Both the position numbers and the translations under genes were made by a program. Below the pieces are notes generated by a model, which was not told the origin of the DNA, did not search any database, and saw only the letters and a list, made by a program, of their open reading frames with translations. Shown piece after piece: positions 34,364-41,774 of a DNA stretch of 64,000 nt. Source of the stretch: Paenibacillus sp. DMB5. GTDB lineage: Bacteria > Bacillota > Bacilli > Paenibacillales > Paenibacillaceae. The DNA lies in contig NZ_LRAC01000134.1 of the NCBI RefSeq assembly GCF_001517085.1, positions 1-64,000 of the forward strand, read 5' to 3'. Position 1 is the first letter of the stretch, and every line of letters starts with the position of its first letter.

Positions 34364-35659
34364 CTAATACACTTCAAGTTCCTGAATAAACTGTCCGTCT
34401 TTCCTGTATGTATCCAGTGTAACACCGGCGCACTGGGAGACAATCTCCCTCAGGTTGCTCAGCCCGAGCCCGCGGCCCGTACCTTTGGTGGAGAATCCTT
34501 TTTCAAAAATCTGGTGCAGCTCCGGACCGTTCGGCTGGCAGCTGTTCGCTACGGCAATCAGTAGACCTCCGGAACGCTTAACCAGTGCAACCCGCAGGTT
34601 GGAGGCTTCACATTTGGCAGCCTCTTCAATGGCATTATCCAGGATAATCCCCAGACAACGACACAGCTTGACGGAATCCATGTTGATCGCCTCAATCGGC
34701 TCTACTGCCTCAACAACAGCATCAATATGCAGCTCCTGGGCACGGATCAGCTTCGAGGATAGAATGCCCTTCAGCTCCTGGACCTTTACATTTTGCAGCG
34801 AACCCAGCTTATAGTTGTTATTCTGCATCCCCTGGCTAATCGGAAGAATCTTGTTGTCAAAATAGGTGCCCAGCCCTTCCATATCCTTCGATCTTATGTA
34901 TTCTGACATCGACAAAAGAATATTGATATAATCATGGCGGAATTTCTGCATGTCGGTGTACATCATTTCCAGATTGTCGGTGTACTCCAGGAGACGCTCA
35001 TACTGCTCCTGCTTGCCCTGCATTACAGCCTCTTTCATAACACTGCGCGTCAGCACCATGAACACACCAATTAAGAGGATGAAATAAAATATAAACAGCA
35101 GGCTGTTCGCCCGAATATTGGCACTCGTGAATCCCTGCTGCTTCCCGATTAAGATATTGGCATAAAAAATCACTACCGTAATGACACAGAGAACAGCGAA
35201 CAAAATCCCGTATCTGCGGAATAGAAGATCATATGCCTGGAACCTGGTGAAAAGAAACCGGACGGCAAAAACGAGAAGGATGGCAATCACGAAATAAGTA
35301 AGGTAGTAGTATATATTGTCCAAGAATCCGTTGTTGATCTCCTCAAGAGAGGTATTAAAGAGCCTGATAAAGATACCGGTTGCTATGTAGTCGCTGATTA
35401 CTGAAATAATTATCGCTATGATCGGAAAGATGATACTGAATACAATTCCCCTTGATTTCCAGTAACTTAATACAATACAAAAAAACAGAATAATAGTTAT
35501 ACTGGGAATTCCAATCATTATGTATAGAGGATATCCGATACAAAAGGAGCCTACAAACATTACAAGACTGAATTTCAGATTGAATCTTCCCTGATTTAAC
35601 ATATAAATACTCAAAGAGAGTGTTAACATCTGAACGCCAACCGATAATAATTCTCCCAA
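34364..35659 (-). CDS. agrC: AgrC-like sensor histidine kinase (GHKL type)
   Basis: A 431-residue membrane receptor kinase. About six N-terminal hydrophobic helices (residues 5-210) form the peptide-sensing region, a coiled segment follows, then the phospho-acceptor FRHDYINILLSM (His about 243) and a C-terminal HATPase_c domain with LDNAIEEAAK (N box) and GRGLGLSNLREI (G box). All kinase residues are present. It should sense the AgrD-derived peptide and phosphorylate AgrA. A terminator-like hairpin between agrD and agrC may reduce its expression. Confidence 0.92.
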   Translation of the reverse strand: MGELLSVGVQMLTLSLSIYMLNQGRFNLKFSLVMFVGSFCIGYPLYIMIGIPSITIILFFCIVLSYWKSRGIVFSIIFPIIAIIISVISDYIATGIFIRLFNTSLEEINNGFLDNIYYYLTYFVIAILLVFAVRFLFTRFQAYDLLFRRYGILFAVLCVITVVIFYANILIGKQQGFTSANIRANSLLFIFYFILLIGVFMVLTRSVMKEAVMQGKQEQYERLLEYTDNLEMMYTDMQKFRHDYINILLSMSEYIRSKDMEGLGTYFDNKILPISQGMQNNNYKLGSLQNVKVQELKGILSSKLIRAQELHIDAVVEAVEPIEAINMDSVKLCRCLGIILDNAIEEAAKCEASNLRVALVKRSGGLLIAVANSCQPNGPELHQIFEKGFSTKGTGRGLGLSNLREIVSQCAGVTLDTYRKDGQFIQELEVY

Positions 35660-35773
35660 AATCCCTATCCCCCTCAGCTTAAGTCACTCTATAATTTTAT
35701 ACAAGATTGGAACTTTAACCCTATACAAATCATTGTAATTCATACAAGATAATCTAGTAAAGCTGAATAACCC

Positions 35774-35798
35774 AAAAAAGCCTCCTATACCGGAGACC
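35774..35798 (-). terminator. Attenuator-like hairpin between agrD and agrC
   Basis: On the minus strand GGTCTCC-loop-GGAGGC forms a stem with one bulge, followed by TTTTTT. It lies in the 190-base gap between agrD and agrC, so it may set the ratio of signal genes to receptor genes. Confidence 0.55.
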
Positions 35799-35849
35799 TT
35801 TTCGGAATCTATTGGTTTCATAACCGTGCAGTGATGCATAAATCACAAG

Positions 35850-35999
35850 TTATTTATGGGCTGAGGCCTTTAATAACTCCATCGGAATTTTAGGTTCGTG
35901 GAAGAATGTAATGCAGCAAGTTTCCATTGCAATATCTCCGCTCTTGATTGCTGCACTTCTCACTGCTGCGGCCATACCGTCTTTTACCTCGTTAAACAT
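35850..35999 (-). CDS. agrD: AgrD-like cyclic peptide precursor
   Basis: A 49-residue peptide whose start ATG overlaps the end of agrB by eight bases. It has an amphipathic N-terminal leader (MFNEVKDGMAAAVRSAAIKS), a core METCCITFF and a charged C-terminal tail HEPKIPMELLKASAHK. The tail has the E-P-K-x-P-x-E-L pattern typical of Bacillota AgrD. By analogy with staphylococcal AIP, AgrB would cut after the second Phe and close a five-residue thiolactone CITFF on Cys29; Cys28 would be exocyclic. Ring choice is inference. It is a small gene easily missed in annotation. Confidence 0.9.
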   Translation of the reverse strand: MFNEVKDGMAAAVRSAAIKSGDIAMETCCITFFHEPKIPMELLKASAHK

Positions 36000-36630
36000 T
36001 CTTTGCGTCATAGTTTTCATAATTATTATAGCTCCTTTTTAATAGTTTATAGGTTATTGGCAGAATCATCATTACTTGAAGCAGAATTCCCGTGAGCAGT
36101 AAAGCCTTGACAGTGGGGCTTGGAATCACCAGAGCGGTACATACAATCAGCAGACTGGACCTTGTTGTAGCCCTTCTTAATTTCTCTCTTCTTTCTTTGC
36201 CAAGCAGCGGAAATTTATCTGTATCCGCCGGTGCATACCGGTAAAGCAGCAATGTAGCCAGTAAACCAATGATTCCTACCTGTATGTTGTTGAACCTTAT
36301 GTATTGTTCGCATAAATACGGTATGCCTATGAACATTGCAGTACTTGATATACTGCACATCAAGCTGCTGCTTGCATGGAGGCCAAATGCTGTTTTGCGG
36401 ATTGCGAAGTAGGCGCCGTGCATGATTAATGTCTGCCAGAGCAGATGGAACAGGATTGCCGCTCCGTAGACCAGAACCATTTTATTCAGGTTAATCAGCA
36501 GCATTTCAAATCCCAGCTTCATTTTCAGGTAATCAATGTATTCTCCCTCACGCTCCTTGTTCATTCTTCGGGCCATTTTGCAGGCCAGCGATTCGGTAAA
36601 TCCCATCTTTACTGCTTCTTCAGCTTCCAT
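35992..36630 (-). CDS. agrB: AgrB-like accessory gene regulator (peptide processing protease)
   Basis: A 212-residue membrane cysteine endopeptidase that processes AgrD and forms the thiolactone. The AgrB signature is clear: RKTAFGLHASSSLMCSISS, with the catalytic His and Cys, and the later YAPADTDKFPLLGKERREKLR loop. Four to five hydrophobic segments. The end overlaps agrD by eight bases. ATG preceded by a GAGAGGTG ribosome site. First gene of the agr operon. Confidence 0.93.
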   Translation of the reverse strand: MEAEEAVKMGFTESLACKMARRMNKEREGEYIDYLKMKLGFEMLLINLNKMVLVYGAAILFHLLWQTLIMHGAYFAIRKTAFGLHASSSLMCSISSTAMFIGIPYLCEQYIRFNNIQVGIIGLLATLLLYRYAPADTDKFPLLGKERREKLRRATTRSSLLIVCTALVIPSPTVKALLLTGILLQVMMILPITYKLLKRSYNNYENYDAKNV

Positions 36631-36704
36631 TTTATTTGGTCACCTCTCTTGTCCTTAATATTAAACTTTTTATTGAGGAGTGAATGATTCAGGCACAGGA
36701 TGCC

Positions 36705-36774
36705 GTTCAATTGTAGTAACTGCGTGCATAAATGCCGGGGGATGTCCTAAATGTGCCTTTTTTACACGTACCTG
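36705..36774 (-). promoter_or_regulatory. Candidate AgrA (LytTR) sites and promoter upstream of agrB
   Basis: On the minus strand CAGGTAC (36774-36768) and CATTTAG (36753-36747) start 21 bp apart. A further CAGTTAC (36722-36716) lies five bases before a TTGAAC -35-like box (36710-36705). CAGTTA is the core of the known AgrA half-site, and 21 bp is the known repeat period. The first two sites deviate from consensus, so support is moderate. Confidence 0.5.
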
Positions 36775-36799
36775 TGAAAACGAATACAGCGGCCTAGAC

Positions 36800-36844
36800 A
36801 AAAAAACCGCCGCTCAACCGGGAAAGCTCCGGATGCAGCGGCGG
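36800..36844 (-). terminator. Terminator of the NRPS/PKS operon (after the PPTase gene)
   Basis: CCGCCGCT (36807-36814) and AGCGGCGG (36837-36844) form a strong stem followed on the minus strand by seven T. It separates the biosynthetic operon from the agr promoter. Confidence 0.9.
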
Positions 36845-36873
36845 CGGATGAGCGGGCGGTATCATTAAAGGCT

Positions 36874-37548
36874 TCAAGTGTCGATCAGAACCTTCAGGAC
36901 ATCGCCCACCTCAATCTTTTGCGGGACGACCAGGCTGCAGATTTCCTGATCGTTTTTCATAAAGGAGTAACCGGTCAGGAACGGGAAGTTTTTGAAGCAG
37001 ACCTTGAACACCTCCGTACCGAACATGGTCTCCGGCCTGATTGCGGAGATTTCATAAATGGAGTAATCCGCGAGCAGCCCCATCTTGAACGCCTTCCCCA
37101 GCGCTTCCTTGCAGCTGAAGAACATGTAAGCGAAACGGACGGACGAGCCATATCCGGCTATCAGCTCCTTTTCCCCGGTGCTCAGCATTTCTTCAATCGG
37201 TACTTCCAGCCGGATGGTCTCCATATCGATGCCTACTATATTATCCTTGGAGTAAACAACGGAAAGCACATAACGCTTGGAATGGCTGAGACCTACCTCA
37301 ACCGCCTGGTCTTTGATAATTGGATAACGCAGGCTTCCGTACTCAACCGTAATTCCGCTGAGCTTCCCTTTAAAGGAAGCGGACTGGCTGGCCAGATTTT
37401 TTTTGATCGCATAACGCCCGTACAGAAATTCCCTGCGCCGGCTCTCATTGCAGATATTGCAGTACATTATATACTCTGTTGAGCTTAATATTTCACTGGC
37501 CTCGAAGGCATGCTGCTCCTTCATATCGATCAGATGCGGACTAATCAT
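36874..37548 (-). CDS. 4'-phosphopantetheinyl transferase (Sfp type)
   Basis: A 224-residue enzyme that attaches the phosphopantetheine arm to carrier domains. The Sfp-type motifs are present: SHSKRYVLSVVYSKDN, NIVGIDMETIR (Mg-binding Asp and Glu) and FFSCKEALGKAFKMG. It is the last gene of the NRPS/PKS operon, 12 bases after the membrane protein gene, and presumably activates the cluster's carrier domains. Confidence 0.93.
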   Translation of the reverse strand: MISPHLIDMKEQHAFEASEILSSTEYIMYCNICNESRRREFLYGRYAIKKNLASQSASFKGKLSGITVEYGSLRYPIIKDQAVEVGLSHSKRYVLSVVYSKDNIVGIDMETIRLEVPIEEMLSTGEKELIAGYGSSVRFAYMFFSCKEALGKAFKMGLLADYSIYEISAIRPETMFGTEVFKVCFKNFPFLTGYSFMKNDQEICSLVVPQKIEVGDVLKVLIDT

Positions 37549-37560
37549 GGCCTCATCCCC

Positions 37561-38214
37561 TTATCGTTCCCCGGCCTTTGATTTGCGGTGCCAATAATGA
37601 AACAGCAGCAGGTCCGCTACAAATCCGGCATTGATCAGCAGTATAAAGCTTAAGTAGATACTCCCTGTAATAGTATGGATCGGATATTTGAACAGGATGA
37701 CCGCTGTAATCAGCAGACTGGCAAGCGCGCTGAGCGGCACTACTCCGGAGCTCCGGTAATGGATTTTGCGGTAAATACCAAGCATCAGCATCAGGATTCC
37801 CGGCAGAATCAGGGTCTCACGCAGCTCGCTGACATCAGGCATCGCCTCCCCGAAGGCATACACCGGGAAACGGATACAGAGTACAAGCCCCGAAAGAATC
37901 AGCAGGGAATCCAGCCATCTGCGGTGTCTGCTCAGGGCAATCGCATACCAGGCCCCGAATACATTCAGATAGGAAAGGGTCACCAGTATCAGCGCGGCGG
38001 CTATACTTCCAATGAACCAGTACGTATCCTCAGGAATGAACCGGTCCTTGCCGGTAAAGCGCAGGAACAGGAAGAAAAAGAGGCCGACCGCCAGCAGCTT
38101 CACTCCCCAGTAGGCCTTCATACCTGCACTGAACAGGCTGCGGAAGGCCTTATTTTCTCCGGGGGTACTGAAGCCGTATTTACGGTACAAAAAATCATAG
38201 ATAGTTCGCTGCAT
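37561..38214 (-). CDS. Unrecognised membrane protein in the NRPS/PKS operon
   Basis: A 217-residue protein with a soluble N-terminus (MQRTIYDFLYRKYGFSTPG) and about six hydrophobic helices from residue 30 on, ending in a basic tail (WHRKSKAGER). The start is ATG 38214 with GGAGAGG nine bases upstream; it overlaps the end of the adenylation gene by 20 bases, so it is translationally coupled. I do not recognise a family. As part of the operon it may serve in export, self-immunity or a membrane step of synthesis; none of these can be chosen from sequence. Confidence 0.75.
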   Translation of the reverse strand: MQRTIYDFLYRKYGFSTPGENKAFRSLFSAGMKAYWGVKLLAVGLFFFLFLRFTGKDRFIPEDTYWFIGSIAAALILVTLSYLNVFGAWYAIALSRHRRWLDSLLILSGLVLCIRFPVYAFGEAMPDVSELRETLILPGILMLMLGIYRKIHYRSSGVVPLSALASLLITAVILFKYPIHTITGSIYLSFILLINAGFVADLLLFHYWHRKSKAGER

Positions 38215-39802
38215 AAGATTCCTCTCCCAGCATATTGGATAATTGCTCGATGGACGGGTGCTCAAAGACATCAAAGAAGCTGATATCGGCATTGAACCTC
38301 TGGTTAATCTCACGGGCGATTTCCCACACTGTCACGGAATCGATTCCCTGTTCAAAGATGTTCGTCTGCTCATTAAGGGCCGCGCCGGGCAGGTAATGCT
38401 GGAGAATTTGGGCAAGCTTTTTGTTTTTGCTGAGAAAATGCTGTTCATATAAGGCCCTTGTATCTGTTTTGCCGTTGGCGGTCAGCGGAATCTCCTGCAC
38501 ATATACGATCTTGGACGGAAGCATGTACATCGGCAGCAGCTGCTTCAATACCTGGCCAAGCTGCTCCGAGCGGGTGGTGATTGCCAGGTAGATCTTTTTA
38601 TCACGGACAAAGGCATGGCAGTTCCGGATGCCCTGGGCACGGACGGTATATTCGATCTCCTGCAGGTCAATCCGGTAGCCGTTGATTTTCACCTGAGTGT
38701 CCTTCCGCCCCAGATAGACGATTTTGCCCTCTTCGTTCAGCCGGACAAGATCTCCGGTCTTATAGACATCCCGGCCCTGCCACCGGATAAAAGCCTCTTT
38801 CGTCTTCTCGGGATTGCCCAGATAACCGATCGCTACCCCTTGTCCCCCGGCATACAGCTCTCCTTCCGCCGCACTCTCCCCGTCTTCATTCACAATGAAT
38901 GTCTGAGTTCCATGAACCTGCGTGCCGATGGCAATCTCCTTCATCACGCTGCCCTGTTCCATAACATCCAGGGTCGTAAACACCGTATTCTCCGTGGGTC
39001 CATAGCCGTTGACGACAGTGGTATGCTTCAGCACTTCATTGACATGGGACAGGCTCAGCTGCTCACCACCGACAATGACCCGGGAGAGGCTGCGGAACAT
39101 TTCCGGCTTCTTGTCCACCCAGAAGTTAAACAGGGAGCAGGTGATCCACATGACGTCGATTCCCTGGCTGATCCGCTTTTCCACATGATAGATATTCAGA
39201 ATCTCAGTTTTGGATAACAGTGAAATGGTCATCCCGGACAGCAGCCCGCCCCAGATTTCAATAATGGAAGCATCAAATTCCAGCGGACTGATGTGGGAGA
39301 TGGTCTTCTCCGGTGAGAGTCCAAGCCGTTCATCTCCCAGCAGGCGGAGGACACCCCGGTCGGGAATGCCGACTGCTTTGGGTGTTGAGGTTGTTCCCGA
39401 GGTGAACACAATATAGCAGAGCTGCTCTGCAGAACGGGCGGGAAAATCCCACATGTCTTCCAGCAGAGGATCAGGCTGCAGCACTTCATTGATGGTCGCC
39501 TTAACCTGAATCGTACTGCGCATCGCCTGCTTCCGGCTGTCCGGATAGTCCTTGTTGATTACGGTATAGGCGGCTCCCGCCTTCAGCACCGCGACCATGG
39601 CCGCAATGGCCTCAATACTGCGCTCCAGCTCAATCGCCACCACATCATGAGCCTGAATGCCCTGCTCCTGGAGCTGCTGCAAATAGACATTGGACAGTGT
39701 ATTGAGTCCCCCGTAAGTGATGGAACGGCTGCTTTCCGTGATAGCCGTCTTATCCCTGAAAGTCTGCATATTGCCCACTAAACTGCTTAATATATTGTTC
39801 AT
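38195..39802 (-). CDS. NRPS adenylation-carrier didomain protein
   Basis: A 535-residue free-standing A-T protein. Adenylation core motifs: YIVFTSGTTSTPKAVGI (A3), PLEFDASIIEIWG (A4), VVNGYGPTENTVF (A5), YKTGDLVR (A7), GRKDTQVKINGYRIDLQEIE (A8), LTANGKTD (A10). The C-terminal carrier has FEQGIDSVTVWEIA with the phosphopantetheine Ser (about residue 490). An approximate specificity code read by eye is D-A-I-W-I-G-G-V-F-K, closest to valine-type codes that I remember, so a branched aliphatic amino acid is a fair guess. It overlaps the thioesterase stop by four bases (ATGA). Confidence 0.92.
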   Translation of the reverse strand: MNNILSSLVGNMQTFRDKTAITESSRSITYGGLNTLSNVYLQQLQEQGIQAHDVVAIELERSIEAIAAMVAVLKAGAAYTVINKDYPDSRKQAMRSTIQVKATINEVLQPDPLLEDMWDFPARSAEQLCYIVFTSGTTSTPKAVGIPDRGVLRLLGDERLGLSPEKTISHISPLEFDASIIEIWGGLLSGMTISLLSKTEILNIYHVEKRISQGIDVMWITCSLFNFWVDKKPEMFRSLSRVIVGGEQLSLSHVNEVLKHTTVVNGYGPTENTVFTTLDVMEQGSVMKEIAIGTQVHGTQTFIVNEDGESAAEGELYAGGQGVAIGYLGNPEKTKEAFIRWQGRDVYKTGDLVRLNEEGKIVYLGRKDTQVKINGYRIDLQEIEYTVRAQGIRNCHAFVRDKKIYLAITTRSEQLGQVLKQLLPMYMLPSKIVYVQEIPLTANGKTDTRALYEQHFLSKNKKLAQILQHYLPGAALNEQTNIFEQGIDSVTVWEIAREINQRFNADISFFDVFEHPSIEQLSNMLGEESYAANYL

Positions 39803-40542
39803 TGCCCGTTTCCCCCTTTGAATTGGCCCGTCTGGCCGGCTGTAATGAAGCTGATAATGTGCCTGTATACCTGCTGCTCGAACTCGTAGTAAAAGAAATG
39901 TCCTCCCGGATAAGTGTGCAAGGAAATCTCCTGCCCGGACAGATCGCCCCAGTCCTGAACAGCTGTGACCGAGCGGTCCTCAAGCCCCTGAAAAACTGCG
40001 ATCCGGACATCTGCCCCAAATCTGCGGCAGCGGTACTGGTTATCCAGGTTATAGCGGTTCACTGCCGTAATATCGCTCCGCAGAGCCGGCAGGAACAGCT
40101 CTCTCATCTGCCGGGAGTCGAACTGCCCCTCCTTGATCAGGCCGTAAATCCGGCAGCGTTCAAGCAGTGCATCATCGTCCGGCTCCTCTTCATCGACCGC
40201 TTCAATCCGGTGCGGCGGAGTGGCTGCCATGAACAGCAGCCTGCTTACAGGGTAGCCGGAGTCCAGCAGTGCATGGGCAAGCTCATAGGCAATCAGTGAA
40301 CCCATGCTGTAGCCCAGCAGCATGAGCTCCTCTTCCGGGTCGAGCGTCTGCCGCAGCGTTGAGAGCAGATCAGCGGTGATCTCCCGGATGGAGCTTAATG
40401 GCTTGCCGGAGAATCTTCTGCCATGTCCCGGATATTCCAGAGACATGACCGTCAGCTCCGGGTGACCCGCCTGGAGCTGCTTCTGCAGCCCGGCGAACAC
40501 ATTGACATGGGCACCGGCATACGGGAGGAGAATCAGCTTCAT
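39799..40542 (-). CDS. Type II thioesterase (GrsT-like)
   Basis: A 247-residue alpha/beta hydrolase that clears stalled or wrongly primed carriers. The start is ATG 40542 (MKLILLPYAGAHVNVF) nine bases after GGAGGAGG; the longer frame is unneeded. Nucleophile elbow LLGYSMGSLIAYELA (Ser79), catalytic His in YPGGHFFYYE (His215), an Asp in the GLEDRSV loop. It overlaps both neighbours by four bases. It is the only thioesterase seen in the cluster. Confidence 0.92.
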   Translation of the reverse strand: MKLILLPYAGAHVNVFAGLQKQLQAGHPELTVMSLEYPGHGRRFSGKPLSSIREITADLLSTLRQTLDPEEELMLLGYSMGSLIAYELAHALLDSGYPVSRLLFMAATPPHRIEAVDEEEPDDDALLERCRIYGLIKEGQFDSRQMRELFLPALRSDITAVNRYNLDNQYRCRRFGADVRIAVFQGLEDRSVTAVQDWGDLSGQEISLHTYPGGHFFYYEFEQQVYRHIISFITAGQTGQFKGGNGQ

Positions 40543-41774
40543 CGTCCGGCACCTCCTCCGGAACAGGCGCCGGCTTCCTCCAGCTGGAGCAGAAGGCTGT
40601 AGCAGTTGCCGTGCATCGAATACAGTACGGACGCGAACAGCCCGAAATCCCCGGGACTGCTGCTCCACTGCTCCCGGCCGATTGTGCCGATATAGTGATT
40701 CGGCCTGGCTATTTCCCGCCCCGACAGTTTACTGTGCGAGCGATGGGTATCCAGCAGACGGCAGACACCGGTCAAGCCGTAATAGCCCACGATATAATGA
40801 ATATCCTCCTTCAGGAATCCGCCCCTCATGTTCCGGTAGGATTTCTGCAGAGCCTTCAGGCAGGAGAACTCTGCCGTATCATCAATCTCATTGCCGCGGC
40901 CGTACAGCTCCAGAAAAAGTTCTGCTTCAGGAGATACCCCGGCCTTCTCCAGCGACCGGCTCACCAGCTTCTTCACCGCAGTACGGTTAACCACCGGATT
41001 GCCCATGCTCCCCGCGGAAATATCCTTGATCTCGGCCAGGATAACATCACCGTCCGCCAGGGCCAGCTCCCGCTCCTTCAGCAGGAAGACGGCGCCGCCT
41101 TCCGAGAAGTAACGTCCCGAAGCTCCTTCTTCAAACGGCTCCGTATAGCGTTCTGCGCCTGTTCCGAACTGCGACAGCTCATACGGCACCGGGAAGGTAA
41201 CGGCACTCGCTCCCCCCGTCAGAGCAGTATCGAACTCGCCTTTGCGGATTTTGGTGTAGGCACTGTACATGGAGCTGATCCCCGAGGTGGAAGCCTCGCT
41301 GATCAGCTGGACGGCAGGGGTGCAGCCCGGCTGCAGCAGCTTCAGGTAGCCCAGCGGATCAATAAGCTTCACAGCATGCCGGAAGTCTTCCCCCTCTACG
41401 CCCATTAAGGCATATTTGGACAGGATATCCGTCTGGGCAGTGCCGACTGAGACAAGCAGGCTGTTCTTAGGGCCCAGCTTGTTCCGGTCAGCCAGCGTCT
41501 GCATCAGGCTGAGTGTAATCCGTTCGCTGGACAGCAGGAATCTGCTGTCCTCCAGCGGCACATGCTCCAGCCTGAAGCGTTCTTCCACCGAGGTATAGAA
41601 TATACCGTCGAAGCAGGACGCCTCTGCCTGCTCCCGGTTATAGCTGTGTGCAAGCTCCTGCATGCGCTGTTCCCAGACTGCATCTTTACGCCGAATCAGC
41701 TCTTCCGGGCTACCCGATTCGCGGTTCGGGTAATCGCAGATACAATCGACGATAACGACTCTGCGGTCATCCAT
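40539..41774 (-). CDS. Ketosynthase-like protein lacking all catalytic residues
   Basis: A 411-residue thiolase-fold protein starting at ATG 41774 (MDDRRVVIVDCICDYPN), preceded by GGAGG and overlapping the PKS stop by eight bases. It keeps the KS framework (TGGASAVTFPVPYELSQFG, GRYFSEGGAVFLLKERE). However, the Cys elbow is replaced by SEASTSGISSMY (Ala161 at the Cys position), the HGTGT motif by YGRGN (291-295) and the KxxxGH motif by HYIVGY (Tyr331). With none of the Cys-His-His triad it cannot condense. A partner role like a chain-length factor, or a binding platform, is possible. The upstream frame to 42002 is not part of it. Confidence 0.82.
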   Translation of the reverse strand: MDDRRVVIVDCICDYPNRESGSPEELIRRKDAVWEQRMQELAHSYNREQAEASCFDGIFYTSVEERFRLEHVPLEDSRFLLSSERITLSLMQTLADRNKLGPKNSLLVSVGTAQTDILSKYALMGVEGEDFRHAVKLIDPLGYLKLLQPGCTPAVQLISEASTSGISSMYSAYTKIRKGEFDTALTGGASAVTFPVPYELSQFGTGAERYTEPFEEGASGRYFSEGGAVFLLKERELALADGDVILAEIKDISAGSMGNPVVNRTAVKKLVSRSLEKAGVSPEAELFLELYGRGNEIDDTAEFSCLKALQKSYRNMRGGFLKEDIHYIVGYYGLTGVCRLLDTHRSHSKLSGREIARPNHYIGTIGREQWSSSPGDFGLFASVLYSMHGNCYSLLLQLEEAGACSGGGAGR

